Shown: piece by piece, positions 27,202 to 34,348 of the stretch
How the letters are laid out: every line of letters starts with the position of its first letter
How positions within the stretch are numbered: the stretch's first letter is position 1
NCBI GenBank assembly: GCA_002862645.1
Contig: PKDQ01000023.1
Span: forward strand, 28,935 to 92,934
Direction: 5' to 3'
DNA length: 64,000 nucleotides
Source: Flavobacteriaceae bacterium
GTDB taxonomy: Bacteria; Bacteroidota; Bacteroidia; Flavobacteriales; Flavobacteriaceae
Notes under the pieces: generated by a model
Database searches by the model: none
Seen by the model: only the letters and a program-made list of their open reading frames with translations
What the model was told of the DNA's origin: nothing
Translations under genes and position numbers: made by a program

Positions 27202-29781
27202 TTGTCTGCCAAGAAAAAAACAAAAGAAACGCCTTTGATGAAGCAGTATAATCAAATCAAGGCAAAGTATCCTGACGCACTGCTTCTTTTTCGCATAGGC
27301 GATTTCTATGAGACCTTTGGACAAGACGCCGTTAAGGCAGCCCGTATTTTAGGGATTTTATTGACCAATCGAGGCGCAGGAAGTACGAGTGAGACCGAAT
27401 TAGCAGGCTTCCCTCATCATTCTTTACATACGTATTTACCAAAGCTGGTTCGTGCTGGACAGCGTGTCGCGATTTGCGATCAGTTGGAAGATCCCAAACT
27501 CACCAAAAAAATTGTAAAACGAGGCGTAACCGAATTGGTTACCCCTGGCGTAACGCTGACAGAAGGGGTATTGGAAGCTAAAAGCAATAACTTCTTAGGC
27601 GCGCTTTATACTCAAAACGACTCCTTAGGTTTTGCTTATTTGGATATTTCAACCGGAGAGTTTCAATGGGCACAAGGTGCCCTTTCTGAAATCAGTGCCT
27701 TGTTACAACAGCTTGAAGTAAAGGAGTTGTTGGTTTCCAAACCACAGCGTAAGGCCATTGCAGCATTGATGGGTGATAGCCTTCCTTTTTTTGTGTTAGA
27801 AGACTGGGTTTTTCAAACGGAATACACTGCCGAAAAGCTGATGCAACACTTTGGTGTCAAAACCCTTAAGGGCTTTGGCTTTGACGGTGCTGACTTGGGC
27901 ATGATTGCTGCAGGAGTAGTGCTTCATTATTTGTCTGAAACCGAACACGCCAAGCTTGGTCATTTGGTACAACTCAAACACCACAACCCAAAGCAACAAG
28001 TTTGGATGGATCGCTTCACGGTAAGAAATTTAGAGCTTATTTCACCCAACGCCCCAGAAGCCATAACCCTTTTGGAAGTGGTGGATCACACAGCTACTGC
28101 CATGGGCGGTCGCTTGTTGCGCCGTTGGATTACAGCACCCATAACAGATGTAGCTCTCATTGAAAAAAGATTGGATGTCGTACGCTTTTTTAAGGAACAC
28201 CCGGGACTTCACCAACAGGTTTTGTTCTGTCTCAAAGAGGTTATGGACATAGAAAGACTGGCCGCCAAAGTAGCTACGGGACGTATTAACCCAAGAGAAG
28301 TAAACGCATTGAGTCTTGCATTGATGCAAACCACTACCATAACTAGGTTGTTGTCCGATGCTGATCCAGTGGCTCCTTTATTGGCTACTATAGATGAAAG
28401 TCAGGCTATTACAAATCACATAGGCACTTGGCTTGCTGCAGAAGCTCCTACTCAGTTGGGAAAAGGGCAGACCATTGCCGCGAGCGTTTCTGCTGAATTA
28501 GATGAGTTGCGTGCATTAGCACAAGGGGGTCGCAATACTTTGGACGCCATGTTGGAACGCGAATCAGCGCGTACGGGAATTCCATCACTCAAAATCGCAT
28601 TTAACAACGTATTTGGATACTACATAGAGGTGCGTAATCTGCATAAGGACAAAGTGCCTGAAGAGTGGGTTCGCAAACAAACCTTGGTCAATGCAGAGCG
28701 TTATATCACGGACGAATTAAAGACCTATGAAACAAAAATTCTAGGCGCTGAAGAGCGTATTGCTGTTTTGGAGCAACAGCTTTTTCAGGAGCTAATCGTT
28801 TATTTGACCCCTCACATTCAATCGTTTCAAAACACTGCCCGTGGTATTGCACAGCTAGACGTATTACACGGTTTTACTACCCTGGCTATCAAAGAAAACT
28901 ATTGCCGTCCTAAGTTTGTAACCCACACTTCACTTGAGATTGTTCAAGGGCGTCACCCCGTTATTGAGCAGCAGTTACCCCCCGAAAGCCCTTATATTCC
29001 AAATGATGTATATCTTGATAACGATACCCAGCAAATCATCATGATTACAGGCCCTAATATGTCGGGTAAGTCTGCTATTTTGCGGCAAACAGCCCTAATC
29101 GTCTTAATGGCACAAATGGGAAGTTATGTGCCTGCTTTAGAGGTGCGTCTGGGGGTTGTAGACAAGCTTTTTACTCGTGTGGGCGCCAGTGATAATATTT
29201 CTAAGGGGGAATCAACTTTTATGGTAGAAATGCATGAAACGGCAGCTATTATGAATAACATATCAGCGCGCAGCTTGATATTGTTAGATGAAATTGGACG
29301 CGGGACCAGCACTTATGACGGGATTTCGATTGCATGGGCATTGGCCGAGTTTGTACACGAACACCCTACCCATCCCAAAACACTTTTTGCCACACACTAT
29401 CATGAATTAAACGAAATGTCGTCACAATTTGATCGGATAATGAATTTTAATGTTTCGGTACAGGAAACGGCTGAAGATGTATTGTTTTTACGCAAGCTAG
29501 TACCGGGGGGAAGCGCACATAGTTTTGGCATACACGTCGCCAAAATGGCGGGGATGCCCAGGTGGATTTTGGAACGCGCTAAAGAGATGTTACAGCAATT
29601 GGAGGCCTCAAGGCAGGCAGCAGAGTCGGGTGAAGACCATTTACAGTTAAGTATGTTTCAGCTAGACGATCCCTTATTAGAAGATTTACGCAAACAAATA
29701 TTGGATTTAAATATTGACGAATTGACCCCAGTTGATGCCTTAATGCAACTTAACGATCTCAAAAGAAAACTAAGCAAATAG
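27202..29781 (+). CDS. mutS: DNA mismatch repair protein MutS
   Basis: The 859-aa mismatch sensor has the mismatch-binding motif LLFRIGDFYETFGQDA (Phe-X-Glu: FYE, around residues 33–38), the core lever/clamp region, Walker A GPNMSGKS (617–624), the ST-motif and Walker B LILLDEIGRGTSTYDG, and the H-motif ATHYHEL. The predicted start is TTG at 27202, giving SAKKKTKETPLMKQYNQIK, which looks like a normal MutS N-terminus; the first ATG (27238, MKQYN) would drop the 12 residues before it. Length is normal. Confidence 0.96.
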   Translation: MSAKKKTKETPLMKQYNQIKAKYPDALLLFRIGDFYETFGQDAVKAARILGILLTNRGAGSTSETELAGFPHHSLHTYLPKLVRAGQRVAICDQLEDPKLTKKIVKRGVTELVTPGVTLTEGVLEAKSNNFLGALYTQNDSLGFAYLDISTGEFQWAQGALSEISALLQQLEVKELLVSKPQRKAIAALMGDSLPFFVLEDWVFQTEYTAEKLMQHFGVKTLKGFGFDGADLGMIAAGVVLHYLSETEHAKLGHLVQLKHHNPKQQVWMDRFTVRNLELISPNAPEAITLLEVVDHTATAMGGRLLRRWITAPITDVALIEKRLDVVRFFKEHPGLHQQVLFCLKEVMDIERLAAKVATGRINPREVNALSLALMQTTTITRLLSDADPVAPLLATIDESQAITNHIGTWLAAEAPTQLGKGQTIAASVSAELDELRALAQGGRNTLDAMLERESARTGIPSLKIAFNNVFGYYIEVRNLHKDKVPEEWVRKQTLVNAERYITDELKTYETKILGAEERIAVLEQQLFQELIVYLTPHIQSFQNTARGIAQLDVLHGFTTLAIKENYCRPKFVTHTSLEIVQGRHPVIEQQLPPESPYIPNDVYLDNDTQQIIMITGPNMSGKSAILRQTALIVLMAQMGSYVPALEVRLGVVDKLFTRVGASDNISKGESTFMVEMHETAAIMNNISARSLILLDEIGRGTSTYDGISIAWALAEFVHEHPTHPKTLFATHYHELNEMSSQFDRIMNFNVSVQETAEDVLFLRKLVPGGSAHSFGIHVAKMAGMPRWILERAKEMLQQLEASRQAAESGEDHLQLSMFQLDDPLLEDLRKQILDLNIDELTPVDALMQLNDLKRKLSK

Positions 29782-29783
29782 TA

Positions 29784-29815
29784 TTGCGTAGAAAACATAG
29801 ATTTTCTTACATTTG
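29784..29815 (+). promoter_or_regulatory. tRNA promoter (TTG-N21-TACATTTG)
   Basis: TTG at 29784–29786 and TACATTTG at 29808–29815 are 21 nt apart, a full Bacteroidota promoter match, ending 10 nt before tRNA-Gly. It begins right after the mutS stop. Confidence 0.7.
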
Positions 29816-29825
29816 CGTTCCAATT

Positions 29826-29897
29826 GCGAAAGTAGCTCAGGGGTAGAGCATCACCTTGCCAAGGTGAGGGTCGCGGGTTCAAATCCCGTCTTTCGCT
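29826..29897 (+). tRNA. tRNA-Gly (anticodon GCC)
   Basis: The 72-nt cloverleaf has the acceptor GCGAAAG/CTTTCGC, D arm AGCTCAGGGGTAGAGC, anticodon stem TCACC/GGTGA with loop TTGCCAA (anticodon GCC at 29858–29860) and T arm GCGGGTTCAAATCCCGT. CCA is not encoded. Eight bases separate it from the next tRNA. Confidence 0.95.
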
Positions 29898-29905
29898 CTT
29901 TTTTT

Positions 29906-29991
29906 GCTCGAGTGGTGGAATTGGTAGACACGTTGGACTTAAAATCCAATGAGCAGTAATGTTCGTGCGGGTTCAAGTCCCGCCTCGAGTA
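29906..29991 (+). tRNA. tRNA-Leu (anticodon TAA)
   Basis: The 86-nt class II tRNA has acceptor GCTCGAG/CTCGAGT (closing G-U pair), D arm GTGGTGGAATTGGTAGACAC, anticodon stem TTGGA/TCCAA with loop CTTAAAA (anticodon TAA at 29940–29942), a long variable arm and T arm GCGGGTTCAAGTCCCGC. CCA is not encoded. Reads UUA/UUG. Confidence 0.95.
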
Positions 29992-29993
29992 CT

Positions 29994-30034
29994 AAACGGG
30001 AGATAATCATAAGATTGTTTCTCGTTTTGTTTTC
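29994..30034 (+). terminator. Probable terminator after the tRNA pair
   Basis: AAACGGGAG (29994–30002) can pair with TTCTCGTTT (30019–30027), 9 bp with two G-U pairs and a 16-nt loop, followed by a T-rich tail. It begins just 3 nt after tRNA-Leu. Confidence 0.5.
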
Positions 30035-30404
30035 ATACGATTGTAATACACTGATAATTTGTGCAACAAGTTAAAAATTTTTAAAACTTGTTTCGAAGTC
30101 TGACTTTTTAGGTAATTTAAATGTAGTGTCTCAATACAGAAATGATTTATTTCATTTTAGAAATAAATTAGATTTTGAAGAAAAACCGTTTAAGGATCTA
30201 ATTAAAGACTTAACATATTGAAGAAAGTAATTTACATTCTACACGAATATTAGCTTTTTCAAGAACAGTTAATTGTTGACTGCATACACCACATTCAATA
30301 TTCGATTAATCGTTTTCTGTTTTATACGACATCATGTATTGCCATATATTTAACTTTTAGTTAATTCAATAATTTGTAATTTTATGTTAAAATAAATTTT
30401 AACA
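30035..30404. other. AT-rich non-genic stretch after the tRNAs
   Basis: This stretch between the tRNA terminator and the NTF2-like lipoprotein gene is AT-rich with no complete gene. It holds one open plus-strand segment (30075–30221), described separately, and a copy of the TTGTTTCGAA core at 30088–30097 that also occurs near the GH10 gene at 31139. It marks the change from housekeeping genes to the carbohydrate locus. Confidence 0.6.
30075..30221 (+). pseudogene. Possible 3' remnant of a HEPN-like protein
   Basis: Following a stop at 30072–30074, an open frame of 48 codons with no start codon ends in TGA (30219–30221). Its composition looks like a soluble protein and it contains YRNDLFHFRNKLDF, in which RNDLFH fits the RNxxxH motif of HEPN ribonucleases. 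The frame is short, so chance is a real alternative. If real, it is the tail of a lost gene, next to tRNA-Leu. Confidence 0.2.
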
Positions 30405-30929
30405 ATGAAGCAAATAGCAGTAATACTTATATCTCTAATTGTATTAGGGTGTACAAATAATGGAGTAGTCGTGAATTTTGATGATGATAAATCTAGTGCC
30501 ATAAGACAGCATTTTCAGCATTATCTCAACAACGATATGGACGGATTGAAATCCCTTTGGTCTACGGAACTACAAGTTTTCTTAAACAGTAATGAAGCCA
30601 TCTCTTTAGAGGACCTTGTTGGGCTTTTAGGAGCGCAACATGACACTTTTTCTATTGAGATGCAATGGGGCAGCAAACAAGACATAGGTGCTTGGGTAGA
30701 AACCACCAGTTATCCAGGCGGTGATGCATATGATGCAGTAACAGTTACGCAAACATGGTTTAATTGGATAGCAACAAGTAAGCTCACAGGCGAAACCATC
30801 AACATGCCGGCACATATTAGCTTTATGTGGGGTGATGATGGAAAAATCGCAGCGGAATATCATATGTATGATACTACTCAAATGGTTGCGGGCATTGAAG
30901 CAGCACAAGCTGCTGCAATGATGGAGTAG
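30405..30929 (+). CDS. Lipoprotein with NTF2/SnoaL-like domain
   Basis: The 174-aa protein has a lipoprotein signal (MKQIAVILISLIVLGC, lipidated Cys16). The mature part has the look of an NTF2-like (SnoaL) fold: an N-terminal helix AIRQHFQHYLNNDMDGLKSLW, then strands such as VTVTQTWFNWIATSK and MPAHISFMWGDDGKIAAEYHMYD. Such domains bind small ligands or serve as scaffolds; no catalytic role can be assigned. It stands alone, upstream of the first GH10 gene, with 209 bp between them. Confidence 0.6.
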   Translation: MKQIAVILISLIVLGCTNNGVVVNFDDDKSSAIRQHFQHYLNNDMDGLKSLWSTELQVFLNSNEAISLEDLVGLLGAQHDTFSIEMQWGSKQDIGAWVETTSYPGGDAYDAVTVTQTWFNWIATSKLTGETINMPAHISFMWGDDGKIAAEYHMYDTTQMVAGIEAAQAAAMME

Positions 30930-31008
30930 GCTTAAAAGTAAAAAAAGCAACAAAAATCAATCATTAACACCAAAGCTAATCAACGAACTTTCTCAATAAA
31001 GTTAACGC

Positions 31009-31029
31009 TTGTTTCGAAAATAGCTCAAT
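31009..31029 (+). repeat. Upstream copy of a 21-bp direct repeat flanking the GH10 gene
   Basis: Shares 20 of 21 bases with 32340–32360 (core TTGTTTCGAAAATAG, one mismatch, then TCAAT). The GH10 gene at 31139–32293 lies between the two copies. TTTCGAAA is a palindrome inside the core. Confidence 0.6.
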
Positions 31030-31138
31030 GGGGTGTAAGATTATCCTCAAGAATAATTTATTGTTTTTGGGGATATTTTTTTTCTTATCATATTCCAACA
31101 TAATGTCTATTTTCGTTAATTTTATAAATAAATGATTC

Positions 31139-32293
31139 ATGAGTAGACATATAAATTCCATATTTAGCGTATGTCTTTTTTTTATGATTTCACTTCTAGT
31201 AGGTTGTAGTAAGGAACCGCCAGAAGCTGTTGAGAGCTCACCATTAGAAACCTTAGGATTAAGGGATTATGCATCTGCAAAAGGAAAATTTATTGGGAAC
31301 TTGATGCGCGATGGCATGTTTGAAAACGAGCAGGTAAATGGAGGTTCAACAGATAAAATTTTAAGAACAGAGTACAACGCAATTGTTTTAGGAAATAAAA
31401 TGAAGATGTCTAACCTGCTGCGAAACCGCCCACAAGATCCTTTTAACATTAAAATTACTGATATAAATACTGGAAACATAAACAAGTTTGTCGCGTATGC
31501 CGATAAGCATCAAATGCGTAAACGTGGTCATGTTATGATATGGTACAAACAAATTCCTTCTTGGCTTGAAGCGGAAGCACCAAATTGGACTGCCCAGCAA
31601 GTTTATGATTTTTCTAAGTCCTATATTCTTGCATTATCTTCATATTCGGCTGGGAAAATTGATGAATGGGATGTAATCAATGAAGCGATAACCAATAATG
31701 ATTTTCGTAGAAATACTTGGTATGATATTGTAAGCACTCAAGCAAATGATGATGGCGAAGTAGGATTTCAGTCCTATTTCTCACATTTATTCAAGTGGGC
31801 TAGACAATCCGATACTGCTGCTGAATTATTTTACAACGATTACAATATTGAACCTTTCGGGACTTCCAAAAATAATTTTATGCGCAACTTAGTAAAAGAA
31901 CTTAAGTCAACACATGCTGCTCCAATTGATGGAGTAGGCCTACAAGGACATTTTAAACTTGATCAAGTAACGGAACAATTTGTTGCTAAAGTGGGTCAAA
32001 CCATAGACGACTTAGGAGCTGCAGGATTTACTGTTAATATAACGGAGCTCGACATTAGAATATGTGCTGGGGATAATGGTAACATACAAACGCAAAAGGA
32101 TGCATACAAAAGAATTGTGTCAACTGCTTTTAATCGTGAAAATTGTAATACCGTCCTTATTTGGGGGTCTTCTGACAATGATAGTTGGATAAACACGCAT
32201 TATGAAGGGTGTGGTCAAGCAACTCCTCATGATGAAAATTATACGAGTAAACCAGCTTATTTTGGCATAAAAGAAGCATTGATGGAATTGTAA
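31139..32293 (+). CDS. GH10 endo-1,4-beta-xylanase, lipoprotein
   Basis: The 384-aa protein has a lipobox ending SLLVGC (Cys23), so it is probably membrane- or surface-anchored. The remainder is a GH10 TIM barrel: GNLMRDGMF near the start, RGHVMIWYKQIPSWL (strand 3), acid/base Glu182 in WDVINEA, YNDYNIE, GVGLQGHF, nucleophile Glu303 in NITELDI, and VLIWGSSDNDSW. The usual W-H-S/T-Q loop is WYKQ here, a mild divergence also seen in some GH10s. It cuts the xylan backbone. It is bracketed by a 21-bp direct repeat. Confidence 0.92.
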   Translation: MSRHINSIFSVCLFFMISLLVGCSKEPPEAVESSPLETLGLRDYASAKGKFIGNLMRDGMFENEQVNGGSTDKILRTEYNAIVLGNKMKMSNLLRNRPQDPFNIKITDINTGNINKFVAYADKHQMRKRGHVMIWYKQIPSWLEAEAPNWTAQQVYDFSKSYILALSSYSAGKIDEWDVINEAITNNDFRRNTWYDIVSTQANDDGEVGFQSYFSHLFKWARQSDTAAELFYNDYNIEPFGTSKNNFMRNLVKELKSTHAAPIDGVGLQGHFKLDQVTEQFVAKVGQTIDDLGAAGFTVNITELDIRICAGDNGNIQTQKDAYKRIVSTAFNRENCNTVLIWGSSDNDSWINTHYEGCGQATPHDENYTSKPAYFGIKEALMEL

Positions 32294-32339
32294 TCAACTT
32301 TAATCACAAATTGCTGAGCATATTCAAAAAAGTAAGTGA

Positions 32340-32360
32340 TTGTTTCGAAAATAGGTCAAT
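32340..32360 (+). repeat. Downstream copy of the 21-bp direct repeat
   Basis: Second copy, 47 nt after the GH10 stop, same orientation as 31009–31029, one mismatch (G for C). It lies in the 235-bp gap between two convergent genes, so it is not upstream of any gene and is less likely to be a simple operator. Confidence 0.6.
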
Positions 32361-32528
32361 AATATGTACAGTTGAACCTTTAATCTTTTTTGGTTGGAGG
32401 TTTATTTTTTAATAACGACTATATAAAAACGTATTTTATTAGTTATAAGTATTTAAGATTTATTTAAATAGGAAGGGATCTAAATTATGTGTTAAGCTAT
32501 TAAACAATAATCGCGTTAACCCCATGCA

Positions 32529-34247
32529 TTAGTTTAAAATTACCTTATTTACTTTTTCGAAATTATCTCCAGTCACTTTGACAAGGCAAACACCCGGCGA
32601 TTGTTGTATTGAAACAGACTCTTTAGTACGAAAAGGATGATATTTTGACAAGATACGCCCAGTTAAATCGTAAACCACAATTTTATTGATGACATTAGCA
32701 GTCTCAACATAAAACTGACCAGTTGAGGGATTGGGATATATGCTAATTTCAACATTTTGATTGTCAATGACAGCTGATGAAAGCGGTTGTAATTCATAAA
32801 CACGGACATAATCGATTTCCATAATGTCAGAGATAAAGTCATCTGAGATAGTACCACCTAATTGTCCTCCCATGGCAATATTTAATAAGATAAAGTGTTC
32901 ATTGTCAAAATAGGGATTTTGCGCATTATTAAGCGTATGAAACACCGTGCCGTCGACCGATAGCTCAATGGTTTCTGCACTCCAATCCATAGCATATACA
33001 TGCCAGCTGCTATCTGTGTTAGACACACTTAGGTAGTTGAAGGTATATGTGTGGTTGCCATTACTATCTGGAAAGTGAAAGGCACCAGATGTTATGGACT
33101 TATTTGAGTCTTGTTCCATGATGTCGATTTCACCACAAGTTGGCCATGCAGTATCGCCATATCCTTGCGTTTGCCAATAAGCACCATTTTCACTGATATT
33201 TTTACCCAAGGTCCAAATGGCTGGCCATGTGCCTTGTGCTGCAGGTAACTTTGCTCTTACCTCCACACGTCCATATTTATATGCGTATTTTGAATTGAGG
33301 CGTGCAGCAGTATATTGTTTCGTAGAGCCACTTGTTGGATCTCGATAGCTTTCTCTTATGGCTTTAATTTTTAACGAGCCATTATTAACATAGGAATTTT
33401 CAATTCGAGCGGTATAATGCTGCACCTCTCCATTAAACCAACTAGAGCCAACAGGAGGGTAAGTCTGATGGTGCCATTTTGAAGTATTTGGCGCACCAGT
33501 ATAATCAAACTCATCGTTCCACACCAAGTTATACGCACTCTCTTTGAAGTTTATGGTGTATGTTTGGGTAGTGCTACCATCTGCAGAAGTTACGTTTATA
33601 GTTGTTGTTCCCGGGAGGAACTGTGCGTTTGTAATAGTGTAATTCGCATTTGAATTTGCAGTGGTTACACTTACGATGGGCACGCTACTTACGCCTGGCT
33701 GCAGCAAATAATCATAGTTGTATTGATTACTTGAAAAAGCAGTAAACGCATTGCCGTTGATTAAAATATTAGAAACGGAAGCGTTGTTTGTTGCAGCTTC
33801 ACCATAGACTTCAAATTCAAAAATGCTGTATCCGTATTGTATATTTCCAATAGTGGTACGTTGGGTGCCATACATTCTTATGTAACGTGCGTTTTGCCCA
33901 TTCAAATTAAAAACATCTGTCCCGCCATTTCCGCTAGTTATGCTTGAAGCTGTTGTCCATTGTTGTTTGTCGTTGGAAAGCTGAATTTGATATTGCGTTG
34001 CATATGCAGCCTCCCAGTCAATTTCAACCCTATTCAAAGCGTAAGTTGTAGCCAAATCGACAATTATAAATTGTGGGTCAGAAAAATCACTTTCCCAGCG
34101 TGTGGATTGATTACCATCGACAGCAAAAGCACCTTGATTGTTGTCTCTAATACTACTTGTAGTTATGGATTTTTGCAATGCTATATTTTGGGCAAATAAT
34201 GAAGTAAAAGATAGCAGTAACAGGCAATATATTGGATATGTTTTCAT
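32529..34247 (-). CDS. GH16 laminarinase-like glycosidase with F5/8-type C domain and T9SS signal
   Basis: The 572-aa secreted protein has a signal peptide (to FAQ, about 1–20), a discoidin/F5-8C carbohydrate-binding-type domain (about 20–150, ALQKSITTSSIRDN…FEVYGEA), a cadherin-like beta-sandwich (about 155–237, ASVSNILINGNAFTAFS), a GH16 domain (about 240–485) with the catalytic GEIDIMEQ (nucleophile Glu373, Asp375, acid/base Glu378), and a T9SS type A sorting domain (about 500–572, ISIYPNPSTGQFYVE…KVILN). The pattern fits endo-beta-1,3-glucanases, so laminarin rather than xylan is the likely substrate. It points away from the xylan genes around it. Confidence 0.9.
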   Translation of the reverse strand: MKTYPIYCLLLLSFTSLFAQNIALQKSITTSSIRDNNQGAFAVDGNQSTRWESDFSDPQFIIVDLATTYALNRVEIDWEAAYATQYQIQLSNDKQQWTTASSITSGNGGTDVFNLNGQNARYIRMYGTQRTTIGNIQYGYSIFEFEVYGEAATNNASVSNILINGNAFTAFSSNQYNYDYLLQPGVSSVPIVSVTTANSNANYTITNAQFLPGTTTINVTSADGSTTQTYTINFKESAYNLVWNDEFDYTGAPNTSKWHHQTYPPVGSSWFNGEVQHYTARIENSYVNNGSLKIKAIRESYRDPTSGSTKQYTAARLNSKYAYKYGRVEVRAKLPAAQGTWPAIWTLGKNISENGAYWQTQGYGDTAWPTCGEIDIMEQDSNKSITSGAFHFPDSNGNHTYTFNYLSVSNTDSSWHVYAMDWSAETIELSVDGTVFHTLNNAQNPYFDNEHFILLNIAMGGQLGGTISDDFISDIMEIDYVRVYELQPLSSAVIDNQNVEISIYPNPSTGQFYVETANVINKIVVYDLTGRILSKYHPFRTKESVSIQQSPGVCLVKVTGDNFEKVNKVILN

Positions 34248-34310
34248 TAATATAAATCGCTTAAAAATAGCTAAATAATACAGCTTTAGAGCTGTTTTTC
34301 ACACTTATGG

Positions 34311-34339
34311 TTGTCTTCAAACTATTTAGGTTACATTTG
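34311..34339 (+). promoter_or_regulatory. DEAD-box helicase promoter (TTG-N18-TACATTTG)
   Basis: TTG at 34311–34313 and TACATTTG at 34332–34339, spaced by 18 nt, fully match the Bacteroidota consensus. The box ends 9 nt before the ATG at 34349, which supports that start over the earlier in-frame codon at 34307. Confidence 0.65.
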
Positions 34340-34348
34340 CCACTTCTT

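Noticed and set aside
27202..27204. TTG start of mutS as a possible error
   Set aside because: The residues it adds (KKKTKETPLMKQYN) fit the family N-terminus, so TTG is accepted as the real start.
34280..34299. Small hairpin ACAGCT-TTAG-AGCTGT followed by T
   Set aside because: It lies between divergent genes where no transcript needs ending, and the 6-bp stem is weak; probably chance or part of the promoter region.
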